From assembly GCA_006503475.1 (NCBI GenBank), contig RSEH01000216.1, positions 1 through 64,000 of the forward strand: a DNA stretch of 64,000 bases, written 5' to 3'. Shown piece after piece: positions 45,419 to 54,061 of the stretch (its first letter is position 1; every line of letters begins with the position of its first letter). The notes below the pieces were generated by a model that worked only from the letters and a program-made list of their open reading frames with translations, was not told the DNA's origin and ran no database searches. Source of the DNA: Stentor roeselii. Taxonomy: Eukaryota; Ciliophora; Heterotrichea; Heterotrichida; Stentoridae. A program made the translations under genes and the position numbers.

Positions 45419-47098
45419 ATGGTAATAGTTATGTCTGACTTACCATCATCTCAAAACCTCCAAAACTCTGAAGTTAACACTTCAATAGAACTTGATCTTA
45501 CGTACTCTTCTTCACTTTTCGATTGTTATACAAAGAAAAATCAGAGTGAAGCATGCTTTGAACAGCAAAGTGACTCATCATTCCAACTCTGTTGCATATG
45601 TTCAAGTGGATACCTCCTTCTAAAATGTGAACAAAAAGACTGCGAAAACTTCATCCACTCATCATGCATGGAGTACTTCTTCCCAGAATTACTGAATACC
45701 CAAAAAACCTGTCCAGTTCATTCCTTCAAGCATCTTGAAGAATCATCCAAGCTGCTTCACCTTTCCTCTAAAATGAATTTTTCAGGTCTATTAGAATCGT
45801 TCATAAAGTCTCGAGAAAACTACAAAAAAGAGCTTGAGCTTTCAGGGAAGCTATTCTGGTTAAGCCTGAACTATCAATACTTCCCCTACATCAGTTTAAA
45901 AACCCTTTCCAGTCCCTGTCTTCCAAAGCCTTTACGAGTCTCATCAATGGAAAAAACTTGGATATCAAGTCAAATCCTTTCCCTAGAGTCAGAGTATGAA
46001 AAAGTTTCATCATTAGTAACCTCCATGAAAAACTCTATATCATCATCACTAAAAACTTACTCAAAAAACCCTAAACTCGGTGAAAACCTTCTGAATTCCT
46101 TTCGTCTTCCTATGAACCTTTATGGAAAATTAGTCAGAAATTATGAAAAAACCAAAATTAAAGCTTTTTCTTATGTCGCCAAAGACTACTCGAATTTTCA
46201 GTCAGAAGATAAAATAGTTTGCGCTGTTTGTGACAGTGGAGAGTCAGTTGATGAAAATCTTATCGTCATCTGCTCAGGGTGTAATATTCCTGTTCATAGT
46301 GAATGCTATTGCATTAAGAATATTCCAGAAGACGACTGGCTCTGTGAACCTTGTACAAGGTCTTGTAAACTTGCGCAGTGCTTTTTGTGTCCTGTTAGAG
46401 CTGGAGCTCTTAAACAAGCTGGGGACTCTTGGGTTCATGTCACTTGTGGACGGTACCTTCAGACTAAATGTCCGGAAAATGGTTTCTTCGACTTTAGGAA
46501 AATTGATCAAAACAAATTTAAACTTAGATGCTTCAGCTGTGGACTTAAAACTGGAGCTTGTGTTCAGTGCTCTTGTGGAAGATGTGCGAATGCCTTTCAC
46601 GTTGAGTGCCGAAAAGACTTGATCGAAGTAACACCGACTGGGATCAACTGGCTTTGCCCATCTCACAAAGCTTCCAAACTAACCCGAATAGTAAAACTAA
46701 AGCAAGACCTAAGTTTAGACTACATCAAACAAGCTGCTATGTTTGTTTGGAACCAGAGTTTCCAACAGTTAGAAAAGAAGAAGAAAAAAATAGCCAAAAA
46801 AAATAAAAACTCAGAAAAAAAGAAACTTGTGGTCCAGGTTTGCGGTTCAAGTGTTTTACTGAAAAGCTTTCTAGGAAATCGACTGCAAAATGTTTTAAGA
46901 TTCGTCCAGGATAAAAATTGGAATGGACAAGGAAGGCTTGAAAATTTTGAAAGTTGCTTTGGAATGAATTGCAAGGTGTTAGAACAGAATAAAGAAGTTT
47001 TTATTCAGGGAGATAAAGGTGATATTGAAATCACCATTCAAATGCCTAAGAAAAACTGTGGAATCAAATTGAGGAAGAAGAGGAAAATTTTTGAATAG
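45419..47098 (+). CDS. PHD / extended-PHD chromatin protein (JADE/BRPF-like PZP module)
   Basis: The ORF gives 559 residues. The second ATG (45431, MSDLPSSQ) is the likelier start. An N-terminal Cys-rich segment (about 55-105) contains CCICSSGYLLLKCEQKDC. At about 265-310 is a canonical PHD finger (CAVCDSGESVDENLIVICSGC..VHSECY..WLCEPC). It is followed by a Cys knuckle and an extended PHD (CFLCPVRAGALKQ, WVHVTCG, CFSCGLKTGACVQC, ANAFHVECRKD, WLCPSHK) to about 420. PHD-knuckle-ePHD occurs in JADE, BRPF and AF10 scaffolds of histone acetyltransferase or Dot1 complexes. The tail is basic. No bromodomain or PWWP is present. Confidence 0.88.
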   Translation: MVIVMSDLPSSQNLQNSEVNTSIELDLTYSSSLFDCYTKKNQSEACFEQQSDSSFQLCCICSSGYLLLKCEQKDCENFIHSSCMEYFFPELLNTQKTCPVHSFKHLEESSKLLHLSSKMNFSGLLESFIKSRENYKKELELSGKLFWLSLNYQYFPYISLKTLSSPCLPKPLRVSSMEKTWISSQILSLESEYEKVSSLVTSMKNSISSSLKTYSKNPKLGENLLNSFRLPMNLYGKLVRNYEKTKIKAFSYVAKDYSNFQSEDKIVCAVCDSGESVDENLIVICSGCNIPVHSECYCIKNIPEDDWLCEPCTRSCKLAQCFLCPVRAGALKQAGDSWVHVTCGRYLQTKCPENGFFDFRKIDQNKFKLRCFSCGLKTGACVQCSCGRCANAFHVECRKDLIEVTPTGINWLCPSHKASKLTRIVKLKQDLSLDYIKQAAMFVWNQSFQQLEKKKKKIAKKNKNSEKKKLVVQVCGSSVLLKSFLGNRLQNVLRFVQDKNWNGQGRLENFESCFGMNCKVLEQNKEVFIQGDKGDIEITIQMPKKNCGIKLRKKRKIFE

Positions 47099-47534
47099 GT
47101 TTTTAAGATTCTTTAGGGTAGATTGGTTTGAGGAGGTATGGAAAAAGGAGTAATGTGCGTTCAAAGCACGTCTTTCAATCATTAAAATAGATCATTATGT
47201 AATTTGTATTAAATAAAATGGGAAAGTTTGCATTTTTAATCAGTTTAGATTTTTGGATTGGTTTTCCTTTAGGACGGATTTTCTTTAGACTATTAGATTT
47301 TTAAATTTTTATCATTTGAGAGGGATAAAATGATAAATTTTTCTTTGGCTTGGAAGTAAAGACTTTATTCTTCTTATGATTTAAGGTTTAATAATTATTT
47401 AAACAATTATATGAGGACTTGATAGTAATAACAGTTTCTCAGGGTATGTCATTTTGAAAGGGTTAATTTATTTTACTAAAACATAAACAATAAAAGCTTT
47501 CGATAAACATTTATTTCAAAGCTATCTTATTACA
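47099..47534. other. Convergent intergenic region, 436 bp
   Basis: It lies between the 3' ends of the PHD gene and the TPR gene. It is AT-rich with no ORF or RNA gene recognised. It is unusually long for a convergent pair in this window, where others are 5-15 nt. Confidence 0.45.
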
Positions 47535-49451
47535 TTACTGTTTATTAGCAATTTTAGTTTCAATTTCCAGAGCTTGCGAATAGTCACAAATTGCCAAATC
47601 AAGTTCTTTAATGCTATCATAACAGCACCCTCTATTATAATAAGCATTAGCATTACTTGAGTCCAGTTTAATAACCGCAGAAAAGTCCTCAATGGCTTCA
47701 TTGAAATTTCCAAGTCTCTGATAAGAAATACCCCGATTATGCAATGCATGAACATTTTCACTTTCTTTCAAAATAACAAAGCTATAATCATTAATCGCTT
47801 CTTTCAGCATATTCAACTTCGCAAAGCAATACGCTCTATTATTATAAGCTTTCACATTAGGCTGCAAAGAAATTTCCTTCGAATAATCCTCAAGGGCCTT
47901 AGAAAAATCCTCAAGTTTTCTCCAAACAATAGCACGATTGCTATAAATAATCGGATTTTCCGGGTCACTTTCAAGAGCTTTAGAAAAATCCGCTAAAGAT
48001 TCACTTAAATGTCCCATGTTTCTATGACAACAAGCTCGATTATGCCAATAAACCGGGTTACTTCTGTCTAATTCAATACTTGTCGAGAAGTCAATCAAAG
48101 CTTGTTCACTATTATTCAGCCTGTCCCAGACCAGTCCTCGTCCATTGTAAGCCGCTGAGAACCCAGGGTCGATTTTTAATGCAATATTAAAAGAATTCAA
48201 CGCTTCTTTGAATTTTCCTAATCTTTCCTGCACTGTTCCAAGATGATGCAGGGCACTTGAATTATTAGGCTGGATCTGTAAAGCGTTTTTATAGTCTTGC
48301 TCGGCGACTGTGAGTTTATTCAGCTTTTCCCAGCAGTAGGCTCTGTTGGAAAATGACTTGAAGTGGCAGGGGTCGATTTCAATTGCAGATGTGTAGTCCT
48401 CGATGGCGTTTTCGTATTGTCCTATTTTTCTATAAGCAAATCCGCGGTTATGATAAAAGTCAGCCTTGTGAGGGTCGAGTTTAACTGCTTCTGAAAAGTC
48501 TTTAATTGCAAGTTGATGTTCTCCTTTTTTATCATAAGTGATCCCGCGGTTGTAATACGCGAAAGGACTTGAAGATTCAATTAAAATCGCGGCAGAGTAG
48601 TCCTTTATCGCATCATCATGCAGACCAATCTTATCAAAAGCAAAGGCTCTGTTAAACAACGCTTTGAACTGCTTTGGTTCGATTTTCAGCGCTTCAGAGT
48701 AACATTTAATCGCCTTCTGATAATCCCCTTGTTTCCGTGCACTGGTAGCTTCCGTGTGCCAATGTTCTGAGGCCCTTTTTCTCTCCTCACTGTTAACATT
48801 GACACTTCGAGAAGAGTCTAAAGTCCTTGGGGAGTTCAAATTACTTCCTTCAACACGACTTTGCCTGAAGGGGTTCACATGGTCTTCAAACGACCCAGTA
48901 CTGAGTCCTGAGAAGTTAGAAGGCGAATGACTGTGTTTTTTCTTTTTCTGCTGAGGACTCGAGGGCCGGTCGTTATCTTTTTCAAGAGCCATGCTGTAGT
49001 CCTCAATAGCTTTCACGAAATTTCCTTTGCGGTTCTGACAGGCGCCTCTGGCATAAGCGGCGTTGACGTGGTTGGGGTCGAGGTTGAGGACTTGGGTGTA
49101 GTCTTGAATGCTTTTGTCAATGTCGCCGAGTCTTTCGTAGGCGCATCCTCGAATGTAGTAGCTTCCTACGAACTTTGGGTCTAAGTCGATTAGGATTTGA
49201 CAGTCTTTTATCGCCTCGTTCATTAGACCTTTTTTTAGGTATGCTGATGCTCGAAGGTATAAAGCTCGCTGGTGACGAGGGTCTTTTATTAGCTTTTTTG
49301 AACAGATTTCTATCGTGTTGTCTAAGTCGGTACTGTATTTGAAACGACGGTAGTCAGGACGCCCTGGCTCTTGCATTCGACGGCGCCGGTCTACGACTAC
49401 TCGAACTAGCTCGGCTTCTAACTCGTCGCACATTTTTATTTTGTGAATCAA
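47535..49451 (-). CDS. Tetratricopeptide-repeat protein
   Basis: The ORF gives 638 residues. The second Met (MCDELEAELV) may be the true start. From about residue 60 it is a near-continuous array of 34-residue TPR units with typical A/G-Y-x-x-A-I-x-D-Y patterns (ALYLRASAYLKKGLMNEAIKD, AYYNRGITYDKKGEHQLAIKD, AYNGRGLVWDRLNNSEQALID). I estimate about fourteen, interrupted near 165-230 by a Ser/Lys-rich disordered insert (QQKKKKHSHSPSNFSG). Such proteins are protein-binding superhelices. Long TPR arrays of this style are common in ciliates. The partner is unknown. Confidence 0.85.
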   Translation of the reverse strand: MIHKIKMCDELEAELVRVVVDRRRRMQEPGRPDYRRFKYSTDLDNTIEICSKKLIKDPRHQRALYLRASAYLKKGLMNEAIKDCQILIDLDPKFVGSYYIRGCAYERLGDIDKSIQDYTQVLNLDPNHVNAAYARGACQNRKGNFVKAIEDYSMALEKDNDRPSSPQQKKKKHSHSPSNFSGLSTGSFEDHVNPFRQSRVEGSNLNSPRTLDSSRSVNVNSEERKRASEHWHTEATSARKQGDYQKAIKCYSEALKIEPKQFKALFNRAFAFDKIGLHDDAIKDYSAAILIESSSPFAYYNRGITYDKKGEHQLAIKDFSEAVKLDPHKADFYHNRGFAYRKIGQYENAIEDYTSAIEIDPCHFKSFSNRAYCWEKLNKLTVAEQDYKNALQIQPNNSSALHHLGTVQERLGKFKEALNSFNIALKIDPGFSAAYNGRGLVWDRLNNSEQALIDFSTSIELDRSNPVYWHNRACCHRNMGHLSESLADFSKALESDPENPIIYSNRAIVWRKLEDFSKALEDYSKEISLQPNVKAYNNRAYCFAKLNMLKEAINDYSFVILKESENVHALHNRGISYQRLGNFNEAIEDFSAVIKLDSSNANAYYNRGCCYDSIKELDLAICDYSQALEIETKIANKQ

Positions 49452-50046
49452 CTGGAATTATTTTAGGTTTTGATTGGGATTGGGTTTGGGTTTGGAATGG
49501 ATGGGGTTTTGGGGATTGGATGATGGGATGATGGGATCTGAGATTTTTTTTGGTTTAAGTAGAGGGAAGGTATAGGATTATTTTGGGGTTTTGGTTTTAG
49601 GAAGTAGTTTAGTTAAATGGATTTCTAATTGTTATTGGGGTATTTATTTGAAAGTTTAAGAAGAAGGAAATGATATGATAATAAGAGTTTGATGAGAAAT
49701 ATCTTTAAGTGAATAAATAAAATATTAAGTAATCTTATTATTATTACTTATTAAAATTAGTGATTTTAAAAATCCATTTAAAATAAATTGCCTGCTTATC
49801 TTCCTATCAATCCTTAAAACTTAAAAAAACCAAAGATCCTTTCCCCTCATTAAATCCAGCTATTCCTTCATAAAACCCCCAAAACTAAAAAGAAAACTCT
49901 AAAATTTTCTAGCCGCTAAAACTTCCAAATTCCCTCCTAAGCACCCCAACTCTAAAAATATCCAAAAAATAATCATTTCCATCCTCATTACTCTGAAAAT
50001 CCCTTCTTTAAAATCAAGACCCTGAAAAATTTTCTAATAATTTGAA
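49452..50046. promoter_or_regulatory. Divergent 595-bp intergenic region with a switch in strand skew
   Basis: Near the TPR start the + strand is G/T-rich. From about 49780 to 50040, near the SRPK start, it is C/A-rich, including TCTAAAAATA at 49951. Thus each gene has a C-rich, G-poor flank on its own coding strand. The middle (about 49630-49780) is AT-rich. It is probably two separate promoters back to back. Confidence 0.45.
49476..49588 (+). repeat. G-rich tract with quadruplex potential
   Basis: Runs of three or four G occur at 49476, 49482, 49488, 49503, 49511, 49525, 49533, 49564 and 49585, separated mostly by short T/A spacers such as TTT and TTTT. Seven runs fall within 60 nt. The tract lies 25-140 bp upstream of the TPR gene. 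It is irregular and is not a simple telomere repeat. Confidence 0.6.
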
Positions 50047-51549
50047 ATGTTTAATCCATTTGAACCCGGAAACGAGGTCCCCGAAGAAGAAGAAGAAGAT
50101 CAGTCAGAGTACAAGCAAGGGGGTTACCACCCAGTGCATATAGGAGAGCGTTACTTGAACAGATACACAATAATCCAAAAGCTTGGTTGGGGTCAATTTT
50201 CTACAGTCTGGCTTGCGAAAGACAACGCGACTAACACCCACGTTGCTTTGAAGATACAGAAAAGCTCTTTTCATTATACTGAGGCAGCTATGGACGAAAT
50301 TCAGATCTTGACTAAAGTCGCGAAAAGTCTTGAAGACCCTAGATGGCTTAGTGCTCTTGATGATTATGAAGCATCGAGTAGGTCGAACTTTGTGGTGCAG
50401 TTACTTTCACATTTTGTGCATAAAGGACCTCATGGTAAGCATGTTTGTATGGTCTTCGAAGTTTTAGGGGTGAATTTATTAGAAATCATAAAGTTATTCG
50501 ATTTCAAAGGAATTCCGATCCCACTAATAAGAACAATCGCAAGACAGATGCTAATCGGTTTAGACTACTTACACCGTATCTGCGGAGTGATCCACACTGA
50601 CATAAAGCCCGAAAACATCCTGCTTCAACTGACTCAGCCCCAGCTTTCCGAGTTGATCCATCAAGGTTCATTAACAACGAAATTTCCATTCGACGACGCA
50701 GGAGAGCACATAAACGAAGAGCCAAGCCTGGTACTAGGGCGTTACTCAGTGAACGGAATAAGCAAAGTAGTAAAACGCCGCCGATACTCAAGAAGACCTC
50801 CAGCCGACGAGCTTCCTGAAGAGACTCAAGCGCGAAGTAAAAGTGTTCATTCCGGCGACAGCCAAGAAGAAAACGAGCACAAATCAAGAAGACGCAAATC
50901 TTGGAACTTCGACCGAAATCCAGAAGACTTCATAAAACCAAAGCTTCGAGAAAACTTAACAGTTAAAATCGCTGATTTAGGAAATGCCTGCTGGGGTAAA
51001 AAGACTTTTTCCTCAGTGATTCAAACTCGACAATACCGCGCTCCTGAAGTGATTTTAGGAATGAAGTATAGTTTTAATGCTGATATTTGGAGCTTTGGAT
51101 GTATGATTGTTGAGCTTATTACTGGAGAGTTCTTATTTGACCCCACGTCGGGAGAGGACTATGGGAAGAATAGTGATCATTTGGCTCAGATGTGGGAGGT
51201 TTTAGGGAATTTTCCTATTGAATGGGCCAGGACAGGCAAAAAGTTCAATAAATACTTTACTAGAAGAAATCGTTTAAGGAATATTCCTGAATTGCGAATT
51301 TGGAGTTTAAGGGATATTTTGATACAGAAGTACAGGATTATCCCTTCAGAAGCTGATGGAATCGTGAGTTTTGTATCAGGAATGCTTGAGTTCCAGCCGG
51401 AACTAAGACTCTCCGCACAACAGTGTCTGCAACACCCTTGGCTTTACGAGCCTCCGAATTATGACTATTATTTAAGCGAAGAAGAACACGCTAAATTCGT
51501 GTCAGACGAGGAAAAAAGAGAAAAAACTGGAGAAGCATATTTGAGGTAA
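50047..51549 (+). CDS. SR-protein kinase (SRPK family)
   Basis: In this 500-residue protein the bilobed kinase is split by a spacer, the hallmark of SRPKs. Lobe 1 begins near 40 (RYTIIQKLGWGQFSTVWLAKD) with Lys69. HTDIKPENILL follows at 183-195 with catalytic Asp185. A charged spacer at about 210-298 contains RRRYSRRPPADELPEE and KSRRRKSW. The domain then resumes with VKIADLGNACW (DLG instead of DFG, as in the family) and RAPEVILGMKY. It should phosphorylate RS-repeat splicing factors, shuttling between cytoplasm and nucleus through the spacer. Confidence 0.95.
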   Translation: MFNPFEPGNEVPEEEEEDQSEYKQGGYHPVHIGERYLNRYTIIQKLGWGQFSTVWLAKDNATNTHVALKIQKSSFHYTEAAMDEIQILTKVAKSLEDPRWLSALDDYEASSRSNFVVQLLSHFVHKGPHGKHVCMVFEVLGVNLLEIIKLFDFKGIPIPLIRTIARQMLIGLDYLHRICGVIHTDIKPENILLQLTQPQLSELIHQGSLTTKFPFDDAGEHINEEPSLVLGRYSVNGISKVVKRRRYSRRPPADELPEETQARSKSVHSGDSQEENEHKSRRRKSWNFDRNPEDFIKPKLRENLTVKIADLGNACWGKKTFSSVIQTRQYRAPEVILGMKYSFNADIWSFGCMIVELITGEFLFDPTSGEDYGKNSDHLAQMWEVLGNFPIEWARTGKKFNKYFTRRNRLRNIPELRIWSLRDILIQKYRIIPSEADGIVSFVSGMLEFQPELRLSAQQCLQHPWLYEPPNYDYYLSEEEHAKFVSDEEKREKTGEAYLR

Positions 51550-51641
51550 TAATGGTGTGGATTGATAGTGTAGGTTGAATATCTATGAATTGATTCTAGC
51601 TTTCTTATTCATTTTACATCCTTTTTTCATATACTATCTAA

Positions 51642-52280
51642 TCACTTTCGTTTTTTTAGCCGAGGGGAGCCTTGCTTGTCGGGTAAACCGATCACGCTTG
51701 GCTTGTTGCTTGAAAGGGTCAGGTTCACGTTTTTTAGTTGTCGCAAACTCACGCTTGGCACAAGGTTTTTGTCGATAAATAAAAGCTTCCAGTTTGACTT
51801 TTCTACTCGGTCTGAAAGACTTCCAGGACTGCAGGTCAGTCGACTTTCGAGATTGATGATTTTTTCTTCGTGGGTTTTTATCACTTCTTTCATCTTTCTG
51901 ATCTTTTTCTTGTTTTTCTGGCAGAGACTTTCAAGTTGCTTGATTTTTTCTTTTTTTTTGTATTTTTCTTTGTTTTTTGTACTGATTTGATTTATCAGGT
52001 TGGCAAGAGTTTGCTTTAATAGAGTCACGTCATCTGAGATTTCGAGAAATGAATTTGGAGTGAAGTTTGAGGTGGCCATTGAAGAGTATTCGACAAGATT
52101 TACTTTTTTAGCTTGTTCTAGATTTGTTTTGGCCTTGCTTGCTAGATCGATTTTTAAATGCTGGCTTTTTTGGTTCTTAACTAGTGAGTGCTCATGATTT
52201 GATAAGTCAAGATGACTGATGTTTTGGAATAAAGTCAGGTCAGTTGATGATGAAGAGTCATCCGAGCCAGGTATTTCCAT
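51642..52280 (-). CDS. Coiled-coil protein, unrecognised
   Basis: This 212-residue protein has an acidic, Ser-rich start (MEIPGSDDSSSSTDL), a polar region to about 85, and a strong Lys/Glu coiled coil at about 85-150 (NKEKYKKKEKIKQLESLCQ). A basic C-terminal tail ends in PDKQGSPRLKKRK, a possible nuclear signal. TATAA lies immediately before the start. It is convergent with SRPK, 92 nt apart. No family is recognised. Confidence 0.65.
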   Translation of the reverse strand: MEIPGSDDSSSSTDLTLFQNISHLDLSNHEHSLVKNQKSQHLKIDLASKAKTNLEQAKKVNLVEYSSMATSNFTPNSFLEISDDVTLLKQTLANLINQISTKNKEKYKKKEKIKQLESLCQKNKKKIRKMKEVIKTHEEKIINLESRLTCSPGSLSDRVEKSNWKLLFIDKNLVPSVSLRQLKNVNLTLSSNKPSVIGLPDKQGSPRLKKRK

Positions 52281-52615
52281 TTTATAAGGAAAGCTACCAT
52301 AAATCTTCTAAATATCACACAAAATTATTTTAACTTGGTGAAAGTTAGGGTTTAGGGAAAATATCAGAGAGGATTTAAAAAGAAATAAATGGACAAAGAA
52401 TTATAAGTAAAAGAAGGACTTTTATAAGGAATCGACTTGATTTTTTTTTAATCAAGTCAGAAATTTCTAAGGATTGATTTTCATTTTGGAATTATTGAGG
52501 AATAGTCGTAAGTCTTCAATTTTTCTTATCAATTCAAACTTTCGAACCCACTTTTCTAATCCATCACCAGGCAATTATATTCAATTACTTAACGATCACC
52601 AATTAAATAATAGCT
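52281..52615. promoter_or_regulatory. Divergent intergenic region, 335 bp
   Basis: It lies between two divergent small genes. It is AT-rich with a T9 run near 52441. The last 90 bp are C-rich on the + strand, ahead of the gene at 52616. No specific site is recognised. Confidence 0.35.
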
Positions 52616-53377
52616 ATGGCAGATCCAACTGAAATTAATTTATTTAATCAAGAAGAAGACCCAATGACTCCGAAGCACTCAATCCCTCAAAACATTCACA
52701 GTCTCCAAATCTCAGGTTCAAAAGGTCACTTTTCCTCAAATTTCCACTTCTCAGTTCCAAGTTTCGACCATGTAAGATCGTCCTATTCCCCCCTAACGAA
52801 ATACGACAAGCTCTACCAAGACGCAGCGAAGCGAAGTATGGCTCGAGACAAGCTAGTATCCTACGCAAAAGCAAAAAAAGAAAGAGAAGAAGAAAGTTTC
52901 CGCAACGAGCGAAAGCTTTCAAAAGCTGAAAGTTCAGACCTTTTCGGTCGTTTGAACCGAGAAGGTGAAAAGCGACAAGAGCGTTTAAAAATCACTGAAA
53001 AGATCAAAGAAGACCAAGAAAGTCGTCAACTGAAGAACCCAATAATCAACAAGTCATCATTAAAGCTAAACCACGACGTTGTAACCCGTTTGCTTCAATA
53101 CGGCGAGAACTCAAAGCGAAAAATGCAAGAAAAACGTTTAAAACAACAGCAAATCGAAGAGCAAGAGCTAGAAAAGATCTTATCTCACAAGCGAGTAAAA
53201 TCCGAATTGACGTCATCTTCACAGTTATCAACACCTTTAAAAGACCCAAGTGTATCACTGAGTAAAAACGTGTTAATCAGCAAGAACTCTCCAGACAAAA
53301 TCATTCAAAAGATCCAAAACATGTCTTTTCAGAAGATCTTGAACCCAAAACGAATGAGTTCATTTCTCAATAACTAA
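52616..53377 (+). CDS. Charged helical protein, unrecognised
   Basis: This 253-residue protein is highly charged and Lys/Glu/Arg/Gln-rich. The middle (about 70-200) is predicted helix with heptad-like spacing (RLNREGEKRQERLKITEKIKE, KRKMQEKRLKQQQIEEQEL). The N- and C-termini are Ser-rich. It may be a cytoskeletal or RNA-associated linker, and no named domain is recognised. Its stop lies 15 nt from the MRTO4 stop on the opposite strand. Confidence 0.65.
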   Translation: MADPTEINLFNQEEDPMTPKHSIPQNIHSLQISGSKGHFSSNFHFSVPSFDHVRSSYSPLTKYDKLYQDAAKRSMARDKLVSYAKAKKEREEESFRNERKLSKAESSDLFGRLNREGEKRQERLKITEKIKEDQESRQLKNPIINKSSLKLNHDVVTRLLQYGENSKRKMQEKRLKQQQIEEQELEKILSHKRVKSELTSSSQLSTPLKDPSVSLSKNVLISKNSPDKIIQKIQNMSFQKILNPKRMSSFLNN

Positions 53378-53392
53378 TTAATAATCAAAACA

Positions 53393-54046
53393 CTAATTTT
53401 CTAAGCTTTTATATTCACCGTCTTTCCACATCGCATGCATCTGAAACTTCATTTCTCCATGTTCCTGGTCTAAAAGCTTCAGAACTTTCGTTTGTTCCAC
53501 AGTGACCGGTTCCCCTTGTCGACAAACGACAAAATCAGCTAACAACTCAATTTTTCCTTCATGAACTCGCGTTGCCAGTCCTAGTTTTCTCAGATAAGGC
53601 TCGATTGTATTTGAAAACTTGTCAAACAACCCGCTTCCCGCATTCAAAACAATTGACTCACAAGCTAGCTGACCTGGCAAAAGCGGCGAGTTTTCTTTCC
53701 ACGTCAGGAAAAACTCGACCACACTTTGAACCTCTTCATTTGTAAACAAAAGTCCACAAGTGCCAGTCAAGTGCTTGTTCAACTTTTCAATATCACTTCG
53801 GCCTGTTGAAGCCAAAGCTTTTTTAAGCACTTTTGACTTTCCTAGAAGAAATTTACTGTTTGTTGAAGACTCTCGCAACTTCCGGAGAGGCTCTGTTTTG
53901 AAGTTTTCAAAGGAAAAGACGAAGACGGACTGGTACAAGTCGATGAACGACCGGACCTGGGCGAAGAGTTTTGATTTCAGCTCTTTGCCTTTGGGTTTAA
54001 CTTTCGTGAGAGACACCTGCTGAGCTCTTTTAGAAGTTTTACCCAT
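53393..54046 (-). CDS. MRTO4: Ribosome assembly factor MRTO4 (Mrt4)
   Basis: This 217-residue nucleolar paralogue of ribosomal protein P0/L10 holds the stalk-base site on pre-60S particles until P0 replaces it. Family segments seen are KRAQQVSLTKVKPKGKELK at the N-terminus, LFAQVRSFIDLYQSVFVFSFENF, LLGKSKVLKKAL, GLLFTNEEVQSVVEFF, and the C-terminal LRKLGLATRVHEGKIELLADFVVC then VLKLLDQEHGEMKF. Length is close to human MRTO4. The long acidic tail of P0 is absent, as expected. Confidence 0.93.
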   Translation of the reverse strand: MGKTSKRAQQVSLTKVKPKGKELKSKLFAQVRSFIDLYQSVFVFSFENFKTEPLRKLRESSTNSKFLLGKSKVLKKALASTGRSDIEKLNKHLTGTCGLLFTNEEVQSVVEFFLTWKENSPLLPGQLACESIVLNAGSGLFDKFSNTIEPYLRKLGLATRVHEGKIELLADFVVCRQGEPVTVEQTKVLKLLDQEHGEMKFQMHAMWKDGEYKSLEN

Positions 54047-54061
54047 TTATTATGTCAGAAG

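Noticed and set aside
49470-49590. G/T tract as an internal telomere or chromosome end
   Set aside because: Spacing and run length are irregular and coding genes continue on both sides.
50504-50887. 127-codon antisense ORF opposite SRPK
   Set aside because: It is the complement of the charged SRPK spacer and conserved kinase motifs. No independent support.
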